The notes under the pieces: model-generated
What the model was told of the DNA's origin: nothing
What the model saw: only the letters and a program-made list of their open reading frames with translations
The model's database searches: none
NCBI RefSeq assembly: GCF_019710575.1
Contig: NZ_JAHWFK010000007.1
Span: 62,001-126,000, forward strand
Direction: 5' to 3'
From: Paractinoplanes polyasparticus
Lineage (GTDB): Bacteria; Actinomycetota; Actinomycetes; Mycobacteriales; Micromonosporaceae
DNA length: 64,000 bases
Shown here: piece after piece, positions 44,579-53,976 of the stretch
Layout: each line of letters starts with the position of its first letter
How positions within the stretch are numbered: the stretch's first letter is position 1
Position numbers and translations under genes: made by a program

Positions 44579-44705
44579 TTTGTCGTAACCCGGATTCCTC
44601 CGGTACGGGCGATCAGTACGGCGACACGAGACTCACGAAGTGTGGGTCTTACTACCTCGTTCCGCCCATGTTGGGTCGGAGCGATCGACCGTCGAGGAGA
44701 CGATC

Positions 44706-44909
44706 ATGGTTACCGGCGTTGTGAAGTGGTTTAACGCGGACAAGGGCTTCGGGTTCATCACCCCGGACGACGGCGGCGCCGACGTCTTCGCCCACTTCTC
44801 CGCTATTCAGACCTCGGGCTACCGCAGCCTGGACGAGAACCAGCGGGTCGAGTTCGAGGTGACGCAGGGCCAGAAGGGCCCGCAGGCCGCGAACATCCGT
44901 CCGCTCTGA
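44706..44909 (+). CDS. Cold-shock protein (CspA family)
   Basis: A 67-residue single OB-fold RNA/DNA-binding protein with RNP1 KGFGFI at 13-18 and RNP2 VFAHFS at 27-32; the [17 protein letters not shown] start is canonical. It acts as an RNA chaperone. The ATG at 44706 follows GAGGAGA, and the 222-base gap upstream contains a hairpin at 44546-44578, so the mRNA probably has a long structured leader as many csp mRNAs do. A hairpin terminator follows. Confidence 0.95.
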   Translation: MVTGVVKWFNADKGFGFITPDDGGADVFAHFSAIQTSGYRSLDENQRVEFEVTQGQKGPQAANIRPL

Positions 44910-44939
44910 AGTAACTAGTCGGATCTGAAGTACCTGTCG

Positions 44940-44971
44940 GAAGCGCCGTACCCGTAAGGGTGCGGCGCTTC
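44940..44971 (+). terminator. Intrinsic-type terminator after the cold-shock gene
   Basis: A 14-base stem (44940-44953 with 44958-44971, one G-T pair) closed by a GTAA tetraloop starts 31 bases after the csp stop. No long T-run follows. Confidence 0.75.
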
Positions 44972-45004
44972 TGCGTCAGCGGCCGACGGGGACGCGGCCG
45001 TTTC

Positions 45005-45718
45005 TCAGACCGGGGCAGCCTCGGGCAGCGGTGCCGTGCCGCCCAGGTGGGCCGGCAGCCACCAGCGGTCGTCGGGGCCCGCGGGCTTGTTGGGATAGGC
45101 GCGCTGGGCCGCGTCGAGCAGGCCGCTCAGGCGTTCCTTGAGGATGGCCGTGAGGGCGTCGGGCGACGTGCCCTTGGGCATCTCGATGGCTTGGCCGATC
45201 TTGATGAGCACCGGCACGTGCCGCTTGGTCAGCTCCTTCTTGTGGCCCTTGGTCCAGAGCCGGTGGGGACCCCAGACGGCCATCGGGATCAGTGGCACCT
45301 TGGCCGTGCGGGCCAGCCGGACGGCACCCGACTTGAGCTCCTTGACCGTGAAGGACTCGCTGATCGTCGCCTCGGGGAAGACGCCGACCACCTCGCCCTT
45401 GCGCAACGCCTCGGTGGCGGCGCGGAAGGAGGCGGCGCCGGCGTCCCGGTCGACCGGGATGTGCCGCATGCCGCGCATCAGCGGGCCGCTGATCCGGTGG
45501 TCGAACACGGCCTTCTTCGCCATGAAGCGCACCAGGCGCTTGGCCGGCTGAGCACCGAGACCGCAGAAGATGAAGTCGAGGTAGCTCACGTGGTTGCTCG
45601 CGAGCACGGCCCCGCCAGTGGCCGGAATGTGCTCGGCGCCATCGATTTCGATCTTGAGGTCGAGCACCCGGAACATCGTCTTGGCGAGGGTGACGACCGG
45701 CGGATACACGAGTTCCAT
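45005..45718 (-). CDS. 1-acyl-sn-glycerol-3-phosphate acyltransferase family protein (PlsC-like)
   Basis: A 237-residue acyltransferase. The catalytic HxxxxD is SNHVSYLDF, with His43 and Asp48; the glycerol-phosphate-binding motif reads VFPEATISES instead of the usual FPEGTRS, so the Gly-Thr-Arg part is altered. PLIPMAVWG is the typical third block. It probably transfers acyl chains in phospholipid or glycolipid synthesis at the membrane. The ATG is at 45718. Transcribed away from a small membrane-protein gene 118 bases away. Confidence 0.88.
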   Translation of the reverse strand: MELVYPPVVTLAKTMFRVLDLKIEIDGAEHIPATGGAVLASNHVSYLDFIFCGLGAQPAKRLVRFMAKKAVFDHRISGPLMRGMRHIPVDRDAGAASFRAATEALRKGEVVGVFPEATISESFTVKELKSGAVRLARTAKVPLIPMAVWGPHRLWTKGHKKELTKRHVPVLIKIGQAIEMPKGTSPDALTAILKERLSGLLDAAQRAYPNKPAGPDDRWWLPAHLGGTAPLPEAAPV

Positions 45719-45836
45719 GGCAAGACGGTAGCCGAAGTCGCTGAACTTCTCCTGGGACGGTGCAACGTCCGGGCCGCTTGGCGCGTCTAAGAACTATCGG
45801 CCCTTTTCTCTCGGACGTGACTTTGGAGGTACCGGC

Positions 45837-46037
45837 ATGCGCGGACCATCCGCCCGCCGGGAGTTCGGTTTTGTCTTCGCGGTTGCCGTCTTCGGCGTCG
45901 CGCTCGTGCTCGTGGTGGCCTTCGCGCCGTGGTACCCGGGGGTCGGCGCCCATCCGGCCGAGGTCAGTCCCTCGCTCTGGCAGCAGGTGAGTGCCCTGCT
46001 CAGCGGGGTTGTGGAGAACACCGCGCCCCTGCCGTGA
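45837..46037 (+). CDS. Small single-pass membrane protein
   Basis: A 66-residue protein with a basic N-terminus (MRGPSARREFG), one hydrophobic helix (FVFAVAVFGVALVLVVAFAPWYPG) and a short exterior tail. A GGAGG site 7 bases before the ATG at 45837 makes it a convincing gene. It precedes another membrane protein by 35 bases and may be co-transcribed with it. Function unknown. Confidence 0.7.
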   Translation: MRGPSARREFGFVFAVAVFGVALVLVVAFAPWYPGVGAHPAEVSPSLWQQVSALLSGVVENTAPLP

Positions 46038-46072
46038 CGTGATCGCCACCATCGTGGTGTTCACTGGGTTTC

Positions 46073-46963
46073 ATGTCCGAGCAGACCCCGGAACCGTTCT
46101 CCTGGCAGCAGGCGGGCGGCCGAATCGGCTCCGGGCTGGTCACGACCGCTCCCGGCGGTCCTCCGGTCAAGCCGCCGCCCCCGCCGGACCCGGCCGCCCC
46201 GCCGCCTGACGGGCCGCAGCGGCGCCGGCGGCAGATGCAGATCTTCGGTGGCATCGCCGGTGCGATCCTGGCCATCGGTCTGACCGTTGTGCTGATCCTC
46301 GTGTTCTCGTCCGAGGGCGACCCGTTCGGCTCGAAAGAGTCGGCGCCGACCGACGTGCGCCCGCCGCTGGCCCAGGCCTGCCCGGCGCCCACCGGCTCGC
46401 CGAGCGCGGGCCCGACCCGGACGCCCAGCGTTCCGCCGCCCCCGTCCGGCGCGCGCACGACCGACGACGAGGCCGGCATCTCGTACAAGGCCTACGGCGC
46501 GCCCTGGGTGCCCTGGACCGACGTGTGGCGGGCCGGGACGCTCGAGGTGCCCTACCGCAAGGGGCAGCACTTCGTCACCGAGCAGTACAGCGGGGGCAGC
46601 TATCACGCCTCGATCCTGTCGGCCGCGGTGCCGGCGGCCGACAACGACGCGGTGACGCTGAATCTCGAATGCGTGGGACGGCAGGTGGCCGCGGACGTGC
46701 GGGCCGAGTACTACCCGCAACCGAACACGATGGACCCGATCCGCGACGAGCTGACGAAGCTGGGCGGCCGACCGGCCTGGGTGAGCGAGTTCCGCCTGCG
46801 CTTCCAGGCGCCCGGGCTGACCGCCACCGAGGAGCTCTCCGCGGTGGCGGTCATCGACGTCGGCAAGACGACCGCGGCCGTCCTCTACATCTCGATCCCG
46901 GGCACCCACAAACAGTGGGACTACATCATCGACGAGGTACTCGCGTCTGTGCGCCCCATGTAG
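46073..46963 (+). CDS. Hypothetical membrane-anchored protein with Pro-rich cytoplasmic segment
   Basis: A 296-residue protein. The first ~55 residues are Pro/Gly-rich (PPVKPPPPPDPAAPPPDGPQ), ending in RRRRQ, followed by one helix at ~58-78 (IFGGIAGAILAIGLTVVLILVF). A short Pro/Thr/Ser linker leads to an exterior domain of ~170 residues (SYKAYGAPWVPWTDVWRAGTLEVPYRKGQHFVTEQYSGGSYHASILSAAVP... and a last AAVLYISIPGTHKQWDYIIDEVLASVRPM). I do not recognise the domain. The ATG at 46073 is used. It converges on the ABC permease gene. Confidence 0.75.
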   Translation: MSEQTPEPFSWQQAGGRIGSGLVTTAPGGPPVKPPPPPDPAAPPPDGPQRRRRQMQIFGGIAGAILAIGLTVVLILVFSSEGDPFGSKESAPTDVRPPLAQACPAPTGSPSAGPTRTPSVPPPPSGARTTDDEAGISYKAYGAPWVPWTDVWRAGTLEVPYRKGQHFVTEQYSGGSYHASILSAAVPAADNDAVTLNLECVGRQVAADVRAEYYPQPNTMDPIRDELTKLGGRPAWVSEFRLRFQAPGLTATEELSAVAVIDVGKTTAAVLYISIPGTHKQWDYIIDEVLASVRPM

Positions 46964-47012
46964 CGCCAGCTGAAGAGGCGCTCGCCCGCGGAGCGAAGCG
47001 GAGCCAGCTGGC

Positions 47013-47865
47013 TCAGCTACCCAGCAAACCCCAGCGCTTGCGCAGGGCGTTGTCGGCGGTGTTGAAGAGCACGTCGATCAGGATGCCGATGATCAGTACG
47101 ACGATGATGTAGCAGATCACCAGGCTCGAGTCGCTCAGGTCGCGGGCCTGCTGCATGCGTACGCCGATCGAGAGAGCGCCCGGCACGATGACCAGCAGCT
47201 CGCCGGCCATCAGGCTGCGCCACGAGAACGCCCAGCCCTGCTTGAGGCCCGAGATGAACGAGGGCAGCGACGCCGGCAGGATCAGGTGCCGGTATTTCGC
47301 GAAGCCCCGCATGCCCAGCACCTGCCCGACCCGCAGCCAGGTGCGCGGCACGTAGTCGATGCCGCTGATCAGCCCGTTGGCCACCGAGGGGGCGGCGCCG
47401 AGCACGACCACGAACAGGATGGCGCTCTCGCTGAGCTGGAAGAGCAGGATGGCCAGCGGGAACCACATGATCGAGGGCATCGTCTGGAGGCCGGTGATCA
47501 GCGAGCCGATGGCCGCCCGCAGCGGCGCGAACTGGGACACCAGGGCGCCGATGATCGTGCCGATGACCACGGCCAGCAGGAAGCCGGTGAACGCGCGGGT
47601 CATCGTCACCCGTACGCCGTCCCAGAAATCGGCCGTCGTGATCACGTTGCCCAGGTCGGTGAAGACCGTGGCCGGCGAGGGCAGCACGTAGATCGGCTTC
47701 CACTCCGACCAGACCGCGGCCTGCCAGATCAGCAGCACGATCGCGATCGCCAGGAACTTGGGCCAGGCGCTCCGCCAGACGCGCTTGCCGAGGGCGCCCT
47801 TCTCGCGCTTGGGCTGCAGCTCGAGCGCGTCGAGGCCGGCGACCTCGGCGCTCTCGACCGCGGTG

Positions 47866-47876
<11 letters not shown>
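47013..47876 (-). CDS. ABC transporter permease, sulfonate/nitrate/taurine type
   Basis: A 287-residue inner-membrane permease of the SsuC/TauC/NrtB kind, with about six helices and the usual cytoplasmic coupling loop near VGQVLGMRGFAKYRHLILPASLPSFISGLKQGWAFSWRSLMAGEL. The start is the ATG at 47876, 11 bases inside the end of the ATPase gene, so translation is coupled. It forms the importer with the ATPase and lipoprotein encoded upstream in one minus-strand operon led by an Rrf2 regulator. Confidence 0.92.
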
Positions 47877-48621
<745 letters not shown>

Positions 48622-48634
48622 GAGCTCAGGCCCT

Positions 48635-49702
48635 TCAGGCGGCCGAGTCGCTGACCTCGGGCTTGCCCGCGGCCTTGAGCAGCTCGTTGAGCGGCCCGAG
48701 GTCGTAGATGCCCTTGAGGTCGACCGGCTTGAGCAGGCCGACATCCTCGGCGTGCTTCGCGCTGGTGAACAGCGACGAGGCGACCGGGTCGGCGGTGAAG
48801 GTGAGGTTCTTGAACGACGACTTGAGCACTTCGTCCTTGAGCGGCTTGCCGCTGAGCGCCTCGAGCTGGGCGTTGGCCGCGGTCTGGGCCTCGGCGTTGT
48901 TCTTCTCGATGTAGTCGAGCGACTCGAGGTGGCCCTGCAGGAGCTTCTTGACCGTGGCCGGGTACTTCTTGAGGAACTCCTGGGTGACGATCAGGTGGGT
49001 GGTGACGAAGAGCCCGCTCGGCCACAGGTCCTTCTCGTTGACCAGCACCTTGCCCTTCGACTCGAGGATCAGCCGGCTGAAGTTGGGCTCGGGAACCCAG
49101 GCGCCGTCGATTGCGCCCTGGGCGAAGGCCTGCAGCGCGGTCGCGTTGTCCTGCGGCAGCACCGACACGTCGCCGCCGCCCTGCTGGTCGGCGTTGAGGC
49201 CGTTCTCCTTGAGCCAGGCCCGCAGCGCGACGTCCTGCGTGTTGCCCAGCTGCGGCGTGGCGATCTTCTTGCCCTTGAGGTCGGCCGGGGAGTTGATGCC
49301 CTCCTTGACCACCAGGCCGGCGCCGCCCGAGGTGCTGCCCGCGATGATCTTCAGGCCGGTGCCCTTGGACTGGGCCCAGCCGTTGATGGCCGGGTTCGGG
49401 CCGATGTACGTGGCGTCGATCGCGCCCGAGAACAGCGCCTCGATCGCGGCCGGGCCGGCATTGAAGGTCTTGGTCTCGAGCCTGGTGCCGCCCAGCGCGG
49501 TCTGGAAGAAGTTCTTGTTGACCCCGATCAGGGCCGGGGTGTGGGTGATGTTCGGGAAGTAGCCGAGCCGGAGGGCCGGAGCCTCGGCGCCGGCGCCGCC
49601 GCTCGACCCGCCCTCGTCGTCGCCACCGCACGCGGCCAGCAGCGATGCGGACAGCAGGGCGGTGGCGGCAACGGCGAGCGCACGTATGGTGCGGGAGTTC
49701 AT
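48635..49702 (-). CDS. ABC transporter substrate-binding lipoprotein, aliphatic sulfonate/taurine-like
   Basis: A 355-residue periplasmic-binding-protein type II lipoprotein. The signal peptide ends in a LLAAC lipobox (Cys25). The start of the mature domain, LRLGYFPNITHTPALIGVNKNFF, and NAGPAAIEALFSGAIDATYIGPNPAI are typical of SsuA/TauA/NrtA-like proteins. The ligand cannot be fixed by eye: alkanesulfonate or taurine is favoured by the Rrf2 regulator, with nitrate or a thiamine precursor as alternatives. The ATG overlaps the rrf2 stop (ATGA). Confidence 0.9.
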   Translation of the reverse strand: MNSRTIRALAVAATALLSASLLAACGGDDEGGSSGGAGAEAPALRLGYFPNITHTPALIGVNKNFFQTALGGTRLETKTFNAGPAAIEALFSGAIDATYIGPNPAINGWAQSKGTGLKIIAGSTSGGAGLVVKEGINSPADLKGKKIATPQLGNTQDVALRAWLKENGLNADQQGGGDVSVLPQDNATALQAFAQGAIDGAWVPEPNFSRLILESKGKVLVNEKDLWPSGLFVTTHLIVTQEFLKKYPATVKKLLQGHLESLDYIEKNNAEAQTAANAQLEALSGKPLKDEVLKSSFKNLTFTADPVASSLFTSAKHAEDVGLLKPVDLKGIYDLGPLNELLKAAGKPEVSDSAA

Positions 49703-50109
49703 GCGGACTCCTTGATGGTGGAGAGTTCAGCCAGGGTTTTGTGGTCGACGACGCCCTCGATGGCTTCCTCGACCGCGACCCACACGTCGTGCAGCCCGAA
49801 GGCGGCGCCGTGGTAGGTCGCATGGGTGGTGGGCAGCCCGCGGACGGTGGCGAGGGCGCCCCCGACGGCGCGGACGACGTCGCCCACGGTGATCTCTTCG
49901 GCCGGGCGGGCCAGGGCGTACCCGCCGTCGACGCCGCGGTGGCTGTGCAGCAGGCCGGCGCGGCGCAGGTCGAGCAGGATGCCCTGCAGGAAGCTGAGCG
50001 GTATTTCCTGGGCGGCGGCCAGGGTCGCCGCCTTGACCAGCCGGGGGTGTTCCGCCGTCACCGAGAGCATGGCCCTCACGGCGTAGTCGGTGCGTGCTGA
50101 GACGTACAC
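49699..50109 (-). CDS. Rrf2 family regulator without iron-sulfur cysteines (CymR-like)
   Basis: A 136-residue winged-helix regulator: SARTDYAVRAMLSVTAEH at the start, the recognition segment IPLSFLQGILLDLRRAGLLHSHRGVDGGYALARPAEEITVGDVVRAVGG, and a C-terminal dimerisation helix. It contains no cysteine, so it is not an IscR/NsrR-type cluster sensor; cysteine-free Rrf2 proteins such as CymR control sulfur assimilation. It leads, and is translationally coupled to, an ABC importer operon, and a perfect dyad lies 32 bases upstream of its GTG. I infer local, probably autoregulated, control of sulfur-source uptake. Confidence 0.9.
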   Translation of the reverse strand: MYVSARTDYAVRAMLSVTAEHPRLVKAATLAAAQEIPLSFLQGILLDLRRAGLLHSHRGVDGGYALARPAEEITVGDVVRAVGGALATVRGLPTTHATYHGAAFGLHDVWVAVEEAIEGVVDHKTLAELSTIKESA

Positions 50110-50140
50110 AGATCCCCCTGTCCCGCCATACCCGCGTAAG

Positions 50141-50157
50141 CCTATCTAGTAGATAGG
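50141..50157. promoter_or_regulatory. Palindromic operator candidate for the Rrf2 regulator
   Basis: CCTATCT-AGT-AGATAGG is a perfect 7+3+7 dyad, AT-rich in a GC-rich setting, 32 bases upstream of the rrf2 GTG and where its promoter should be. Size and position fit an Rrf2 dimer site. Confidence 0.65.
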
Positions 50158-50276
50158 AATGATGGTCTAGGTGGGGAATGGCGTCAAGTCCGTGTCCGCC
50201 TGCCGGAAATTCAGCCGGTGGTCAAGTGGTCACCTGCGGTCGCGACGCAGGTCGAAGAAGGCGCTAATGTCATTTC

Positions 50277-51590
50277 GTGGCGCGCAGAATCAAGATCCCC
50301 GCGACGAAGTACCCGGTGGAGCGTTTCACCCTGGCCAACGGATTGCGGGTGGTGCTCACCCCCGACCGCAGCGCCCCGGTCGTCGGGGTCGCGGTGGTCT
50401 ACGACGTGGGCATCCGTTCCGAGCCCGAGGGCCGCACCGGCTTCGCCCATCTCTTCGAGCACCTGATGTTCCAGGGCTCGGAGAACCTCGAGAAGCTGGC
50501 CCACTTCCGGCACGTGCAGGGCGCCGGTGGCACCTTCAACGGGTCGACCCACCTCGACTACACCGACTACTTCGAGGTGCTGCCCTCGGGCGCGCTCGAG
50601 CGGGCGCTCTTCCTCGAGGCCGACCGCATGCGCGGGCCCCGGCTGACCGAAGAGAACCTGCTCAACCAGATCGACGTGGTCAAGGAAGAGATCCGGGTCA
50701 ACGTGCTGAACCGGCCCTACGGCGGGTTCCCCTGGTTGCGGCTGCCGCCGGTGCTGTTCTCGACCTTCCCCAACGCCCACGACGGCTACGGCTCGTTCGG
50801 CGACCTCGACAGCGCCACGTTGGCTGACGCCCAGGCGTTCTTCGATCGCTACTACGCCTGCGGCAACGCCACCCTGGCCGTGGCCGGCGACTTCGACGTG
50901 GCCAAGGCGACCGAGATGATCCACCGCCACTTCGACGACGTGCTGGCCCGTCCGGCCCCGCCCCGGCCCGACTTCGACGAGCCCGACCTCACCGGCGAGA
51001 AGCGCGACGTCTACACCGACAAGCTCGCCCCGTTGCCCGGCGTGGCCGGCGCGTGGCGCGTGCCCGACCCGATCGGCGACTTCGAGGCCTATGTGCCCTA
51101 CGTCGTGCTGGCCGAGGTGCTCACCGACGGTGACGCGTCCCGTCTGGTCGAGCGCCTGGTGCAGCGCGACCGCACGGTGACCAGCATCGGCGGCTACATC
51201 GGCTTCATGGGCGACGAGTTCCAGGTCCGCAACCCGACCGCGTTGCTGCTCCAGGCCCACATGCCGCCCGGTGGCGACGCCGAGAAGGTGCTGCGCACGG
51301 TCGACGAGGAGATGGACCGCCTCGCCGTCGACGGCCTCAAGCCGGGCGAGCTCGAGCGGGTGCAGGCCCGCATCGCCACCCACCTGCTGCGGGACACCGA
51401 CTCGGTGCTCGGCCGGGCGCTGCCGATGGCGGTGCTCGAGCTTCAGCGCGGTCGTCCCGAGATGCTGAACGAACTGCCCAAGCTGATCGGCGAGGTCACC
51501 GAGGCGCAGATCGCCGCCGCGGCCGCCACTTTGCGCCCCGAGCGGCGCGCCACCGTCGAGGTCGTCCCTGGAGCCGGAGCCGCCGCATGA
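50277..51590 (+). CDS. M16 (insulinase/pitrilysin) family zinc protease, catalytic member
   Basis: A 437-residue M16 peptidase with the inverted zinc motif HLFEH at 58-62 (HxxEH), and a downstream glutamate in QIDVVKEEIRVN as third ligand. GRTGFAHLFEHLMFQGSENL is canonical. The GTG at 50277 is preceded by TAATGT six bases away, suggesting a leaderless transcript. The next gene encodes a second M16 protein without zinc ligands; the pair should form the two halves of the protease chamber. No signal peptide is evident, so it is probably cytoplasmic. Confidence 0.93.
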   Translation: MARRIKIPATKYPVERFTLANGLRVVLTPDRSAPVVGVAVVYDVGIRSEPEGRTGFAHLFEHLMFQGSENLEKLAHFRHVQGAGGTFNGSTHLDYTDYFEVLPSGALERALFLEADRMRGPRLTEENLLNQIDVVKEEIRVNVLNRPYGGFPWLRLPPVLFSTFPNAHDGYGSFGDLDSATLADAQAFFDRYYACGNATLAVAGDFDVAKATEMIHRHFDDVLARPAPPRPDFDEPDLTGEKRDVYTDKLAPLPGVAGAWRVPDPIGDFEAYVPYVVLAEVLTDGDASRLVERLVQRDRTVTSIGGYIGFMGDEFQVRNPTALLLQAHMPPGGDAEKVLRTVDEEMDRLAVDGLKPGELERVQARIATHLLRDTDSVLGRALPMAVLELQRGRPEMLNELPKLIGEVTEAQIAAAAATLRPERRATVEVVPGAGAAA

Positions 51591-52906
51591 CAAGCAAGTC
51601 CCTGCCCGACCTGATCCCGGACGCGAAGCTCAAGCTGCCCAAGGAGGCCGAGCGCACGCTGGCCGGCGGCCTCACGGTGATCGCCATCCGGCGTACGTCC
51701 GTGCCGCTGGTCGAACTGCGGCTGCGGGTGCCGTTCGGCAAGACGCCACTGCCGCGCGCCACTGTGCTCTCCCAAGCGCTGTTCACCGGCACCAGCACCA
51801 TGACCAGCGTCGACATCGCGGCCGAACTGCAGGCGGTCGGTGGCGGGCTCTCGGCCGGGCTCGACCCCGACCGGCTGCTGGTGACCGGCAACTCGCTGGC
51901 CTCGGGCCTCGACCGGATGCTCGAGATCCTGGCCGACGTGCTCACCGACCCGGCCTACCCGAACGACGAGGTGGCGACCGAGCGCGACCGCCTGGTCGAC
52001 CACATCCAGGTGGCGCTGACCCAGCCGTCCCACCTGGCCCGCACAGCGCTGCTGAAGCGGATGTTCGGCCGTCACCCGTACGCGATCCAGACGCCCGAGC
52101 CCGAGCAGGTGCGCGCTGTGCGCCCGGCCCAGCTGCGCGCGCTGCACGCCGAGCGGGTCCGCCCCGACGGCGCGGTGCTGGTGCTGGTGGGCGACCTCAA
52201 CCCGGAGAAGGCGATCGACGCCGCCGAGAAGGCGCTGGGCAGCTGGACCGGCCCGGCCAAGGCCGTGGTCGTCCCGCCCACCCCGGCCCTCGAACCCGGC
52301 CCGCTGTTGCTGGTCGACCGGCCCGGCGCGGTGCAGTCGTCGTTGCGCATGGCCCTGCCCGCCCTCGAGCGCACCGATCCCGACTACGCCGCCCTCCAGC
52401 TTGCCAACCTGGTGTTCGGCGGCTACTTCTCGTCCCGCTGGGTCGAGAACATGCGCGAGGACAAGGGCTACACCTACGGTCCGCACACCGGCATCGAGCA
52501 CTATCTGGCCGGCTCCGCGCTGGTGCTCTCGGCCGAGGTCGCGACCGAGGTGACCGGCCCGTCTCTGCTCGAGACCCTGTACGAGCTGGGCCGCATCGCC
52601 AGCCTGCCGCCGGGCGAGGACGAGCTGGAACAGGCCCGCCGCTACGCGTTGGGCACCCTGCGCCTGGGCATGTCGACCCAGGCCGGTCTGGCCGGCCTGG
52701 CCAGCATGTACTCCAGTTTCGGCCTTCGCCTCGACCACCTGCGGCAATACTCGGCCGCGCTGGCCTCCGCCTCCCGCGAGGAGGTGGCCGCCGCGGCCGC
52801 CCGCTTCCTGGCGCCGGCCAACGCGGTCACGGTCGTGCTGGGCGACGCCGAAAAGGTCGAAGGCCCGCTGTCCGCCCTCACCACGGTGGAACGAAGCGCC
52901 GCGTGA
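51587..52906 (+). CDS. M16 family protein, non-catalytic partner
   Basis: A 439-residue M16 homologue. The position of the zinc motif is occupied by ATVLSQALFTGTSTMT, so HxxEH is lost. The C-terminal half carries LANLVFGGYFSSRWVENMREDKGYTYG, the R/Y-type motif that non-catalytic partners contribute to the active site. The ATG overlaps the upstream M16 stop (ATGA), and its own stop overlaps the nudC GTG; the three are translated as a unit. Confidence 0.92.
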   Translation: MTSKSLPDLIPDAKLKLPKEAERTLAGGLTVIAIRRTSVPLVELRLRVPFGKTPLPRATVLSQALFTGTSTMTSVDIAAELQAVGGGLSAGLDPDRLLVTGNSLASGLDRMLEILADVLTDPAYPNDEVATERDRLVDHIQVALTQPSHLARTALLKRMFGRHPYAIQTPEPEQVRAVRPAQLRALHAERVRPDGAVLVLVGDLNPEKAIDAAEKALGSWTGPAKAVVVPPTPALEPGPLLLVDRPGAVQSSLRMALPALERTDPDYAALQLANLVFGGYFSSRWVENMREDKGYTYGPHTGIEHYLAGSALVLSAEVATEVTGPSLLETLYELGRIASLPPGEDELEQARRYALGTLRLGMSTQAGLAGLASMYSSFGLRLDHLRQYSAALASASREEVAAAAARFLAPANAVTVVLGDAEKVEGPLSALTTVERSAA

Positions 52907-53874
52907 GCGCTCCCGAAGAGCCCGACGTCAGGGAGCAGCCCAGCGGTCTGGTCGACGCGCCGCCGCTGGCCCGCAGCACCCTCGACCGGGCCGCAGCGCA
53001 CCGCACCGACGACGAGTGGCTGGCCGCGGCGTGGGCTCGCGGCCAGGTCATCGTCGTCGACCTGGCGAAGGGCGGCCGGGCCCTGGCCACCGAGGACCGG
53101 CTGGTGCTGCTGCCTTCGGCCGAGGCGCCCGGGGGGGAGCACTGGTTCCTCGGGCTCGACGCCGACGGCACACCGCTGTGGACGGTCGACGCGGCGCTGC
53201 CCGAAGCCGGGGGCGCCTCGGCAGTCACCCTGCGCGACGTCGGCCACCTGCTCGACGACCGCGACGCCGGAATCTTCACGACCGCCGTGGCCCTGGGCAA
53301 CTGGCATCGCAGCCACCAGTTCTCGCCGCGCACCGGGTTGCCGACCACGGCGGTGGAGGCCGGCTGGGCGCGCAAGGACGCCGAGGGCAACACGATGTGG
53401 CCCCGCACCGATCCGGCCATGATCGTGCTGGTGCACGACGGGGTCGCCGGTCCCGAGGGTCGCTGCCTGCTCGGGCACAACGCCGCCTGGGGCCGGGCGG
53501 CCGACGGCGGCCTGCGGTTCTCGTGTCTCGCCGGCTACGTCGAGCCGGGCGAGTCGGCCGAGGCCAGTGTCGGCCGTGAGGTCGGCGAAGAGGTCGGTCT
53601 CGACCTGACGTCGCTGCACTACGAGGGCAGTCAGTCCTGGCCGTTCCCGGGTTCGCTGATGCTGGGATTCCACGCCACAGCCGACCCCGAACAGCCGATC
53701 CGGCTCGACCCGGCCGAGATCGACGAGGCGCACTGGTTCACCCGGGACGACATCGCCAAGATGATTGCCGGTGATTTCCACCATCCCGAAACGGGTGTCC
53801 CGATGGGCCTGCCGATGCCCTCTTCCATCGCTTTCTATCTCATTGAGCGCTGGTTGGGCGGTTTGGCCCGCTAA
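52903..53874 (+). CDS. nudC: NAD(+)/NADH diphosphatase NudC-like Nudix hydrolase lacking the zinc cysteines
   Basis: A 323-residue Nudix hydrolase. The Nudix box is complete at 211-233 (GYVEPGESAEASVGREVGEEVGL), and SQSWPFPGSLMLGFHA (243-258) matches the NudC signature SQPWPFPxS, so it should cleave NAD(H) to NMN(H) and AMP, or decap NAD-RNA. The zinc-ribbon region before the Nudix domain (~134-160, NWHRSHQFSPRTGLPTTAVEAGW) has none of the four cysteines usual in NudC. The GTG overlaps the M16 stop by 4 bases. Confidence 0.9.
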   Translation: MSAPEEPDVREQPSGLVDAPPLARSTLDRAAAHRTDDEWLAAAWARGQVIVVDLAKGGRALATEDRLVLLPSAEAPGGEHWFLGLDADGTPLWTVDAALPEAGGASAVTLRDVGHLLDDRDAGIFTTAVALGNWHRSHQFSPRTGLPTTAVEAGWARKDAEGNTMWPRTDPAMIVLVHDGVAGPEGRCLLGHNAAWGRAADGGLRFSCLAGYVEPGESAEASVGREVGEEVGLDLTSLHYEGSQSWPFPGSLMLGFHATADPEQPIRLDPAEIDEAHWFTRDDIAKMIAGDFHHPETGVPMGLPMPSSIAFYLIERWLGGLAR

Positions 53875-53942
53875 CGGAATCAAGTTCGTCTAATCAGAGA
53901 AGTTTTCTCCTTATCAAGTAACCAAAAGAGGGCTCAGCCGCG

Positions 53943-53964
53943 TCTCGGTTTACAAAGACCGAGA
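53943..53964 (+). promoter_or_regulatory. Hairpin in the leader of the PhyH dioxygenase gene
   Basis: TCTCGGT (53943-53949) pairs with ACCGAGA (53958-53964) over an 8-base loop, ending 12 bases before the ATG. The 102-base gap is unusually AT-rich for this genome (AGTTTTCTCCTTATCAAGTA), so it probably contains the promoter. The dyad could be an operator or a translation-controlling stem. Confidence 0.45.
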
Positions 53965-53976
53965 GGCGGAAGATCG

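Noticed and set aside
44668..44730. Short frame overlapping the cold-shock start
   Set aside because: No ribosome site of its own; part of the csp leader.
46964..47012. CCAGCTG repeats and a GAGCG hairpin between convergent genes as a mobile-element end
   Set aside because: Short, imperfect and placed where a bidirectional terminator would be expected; no transposase or target duplication.
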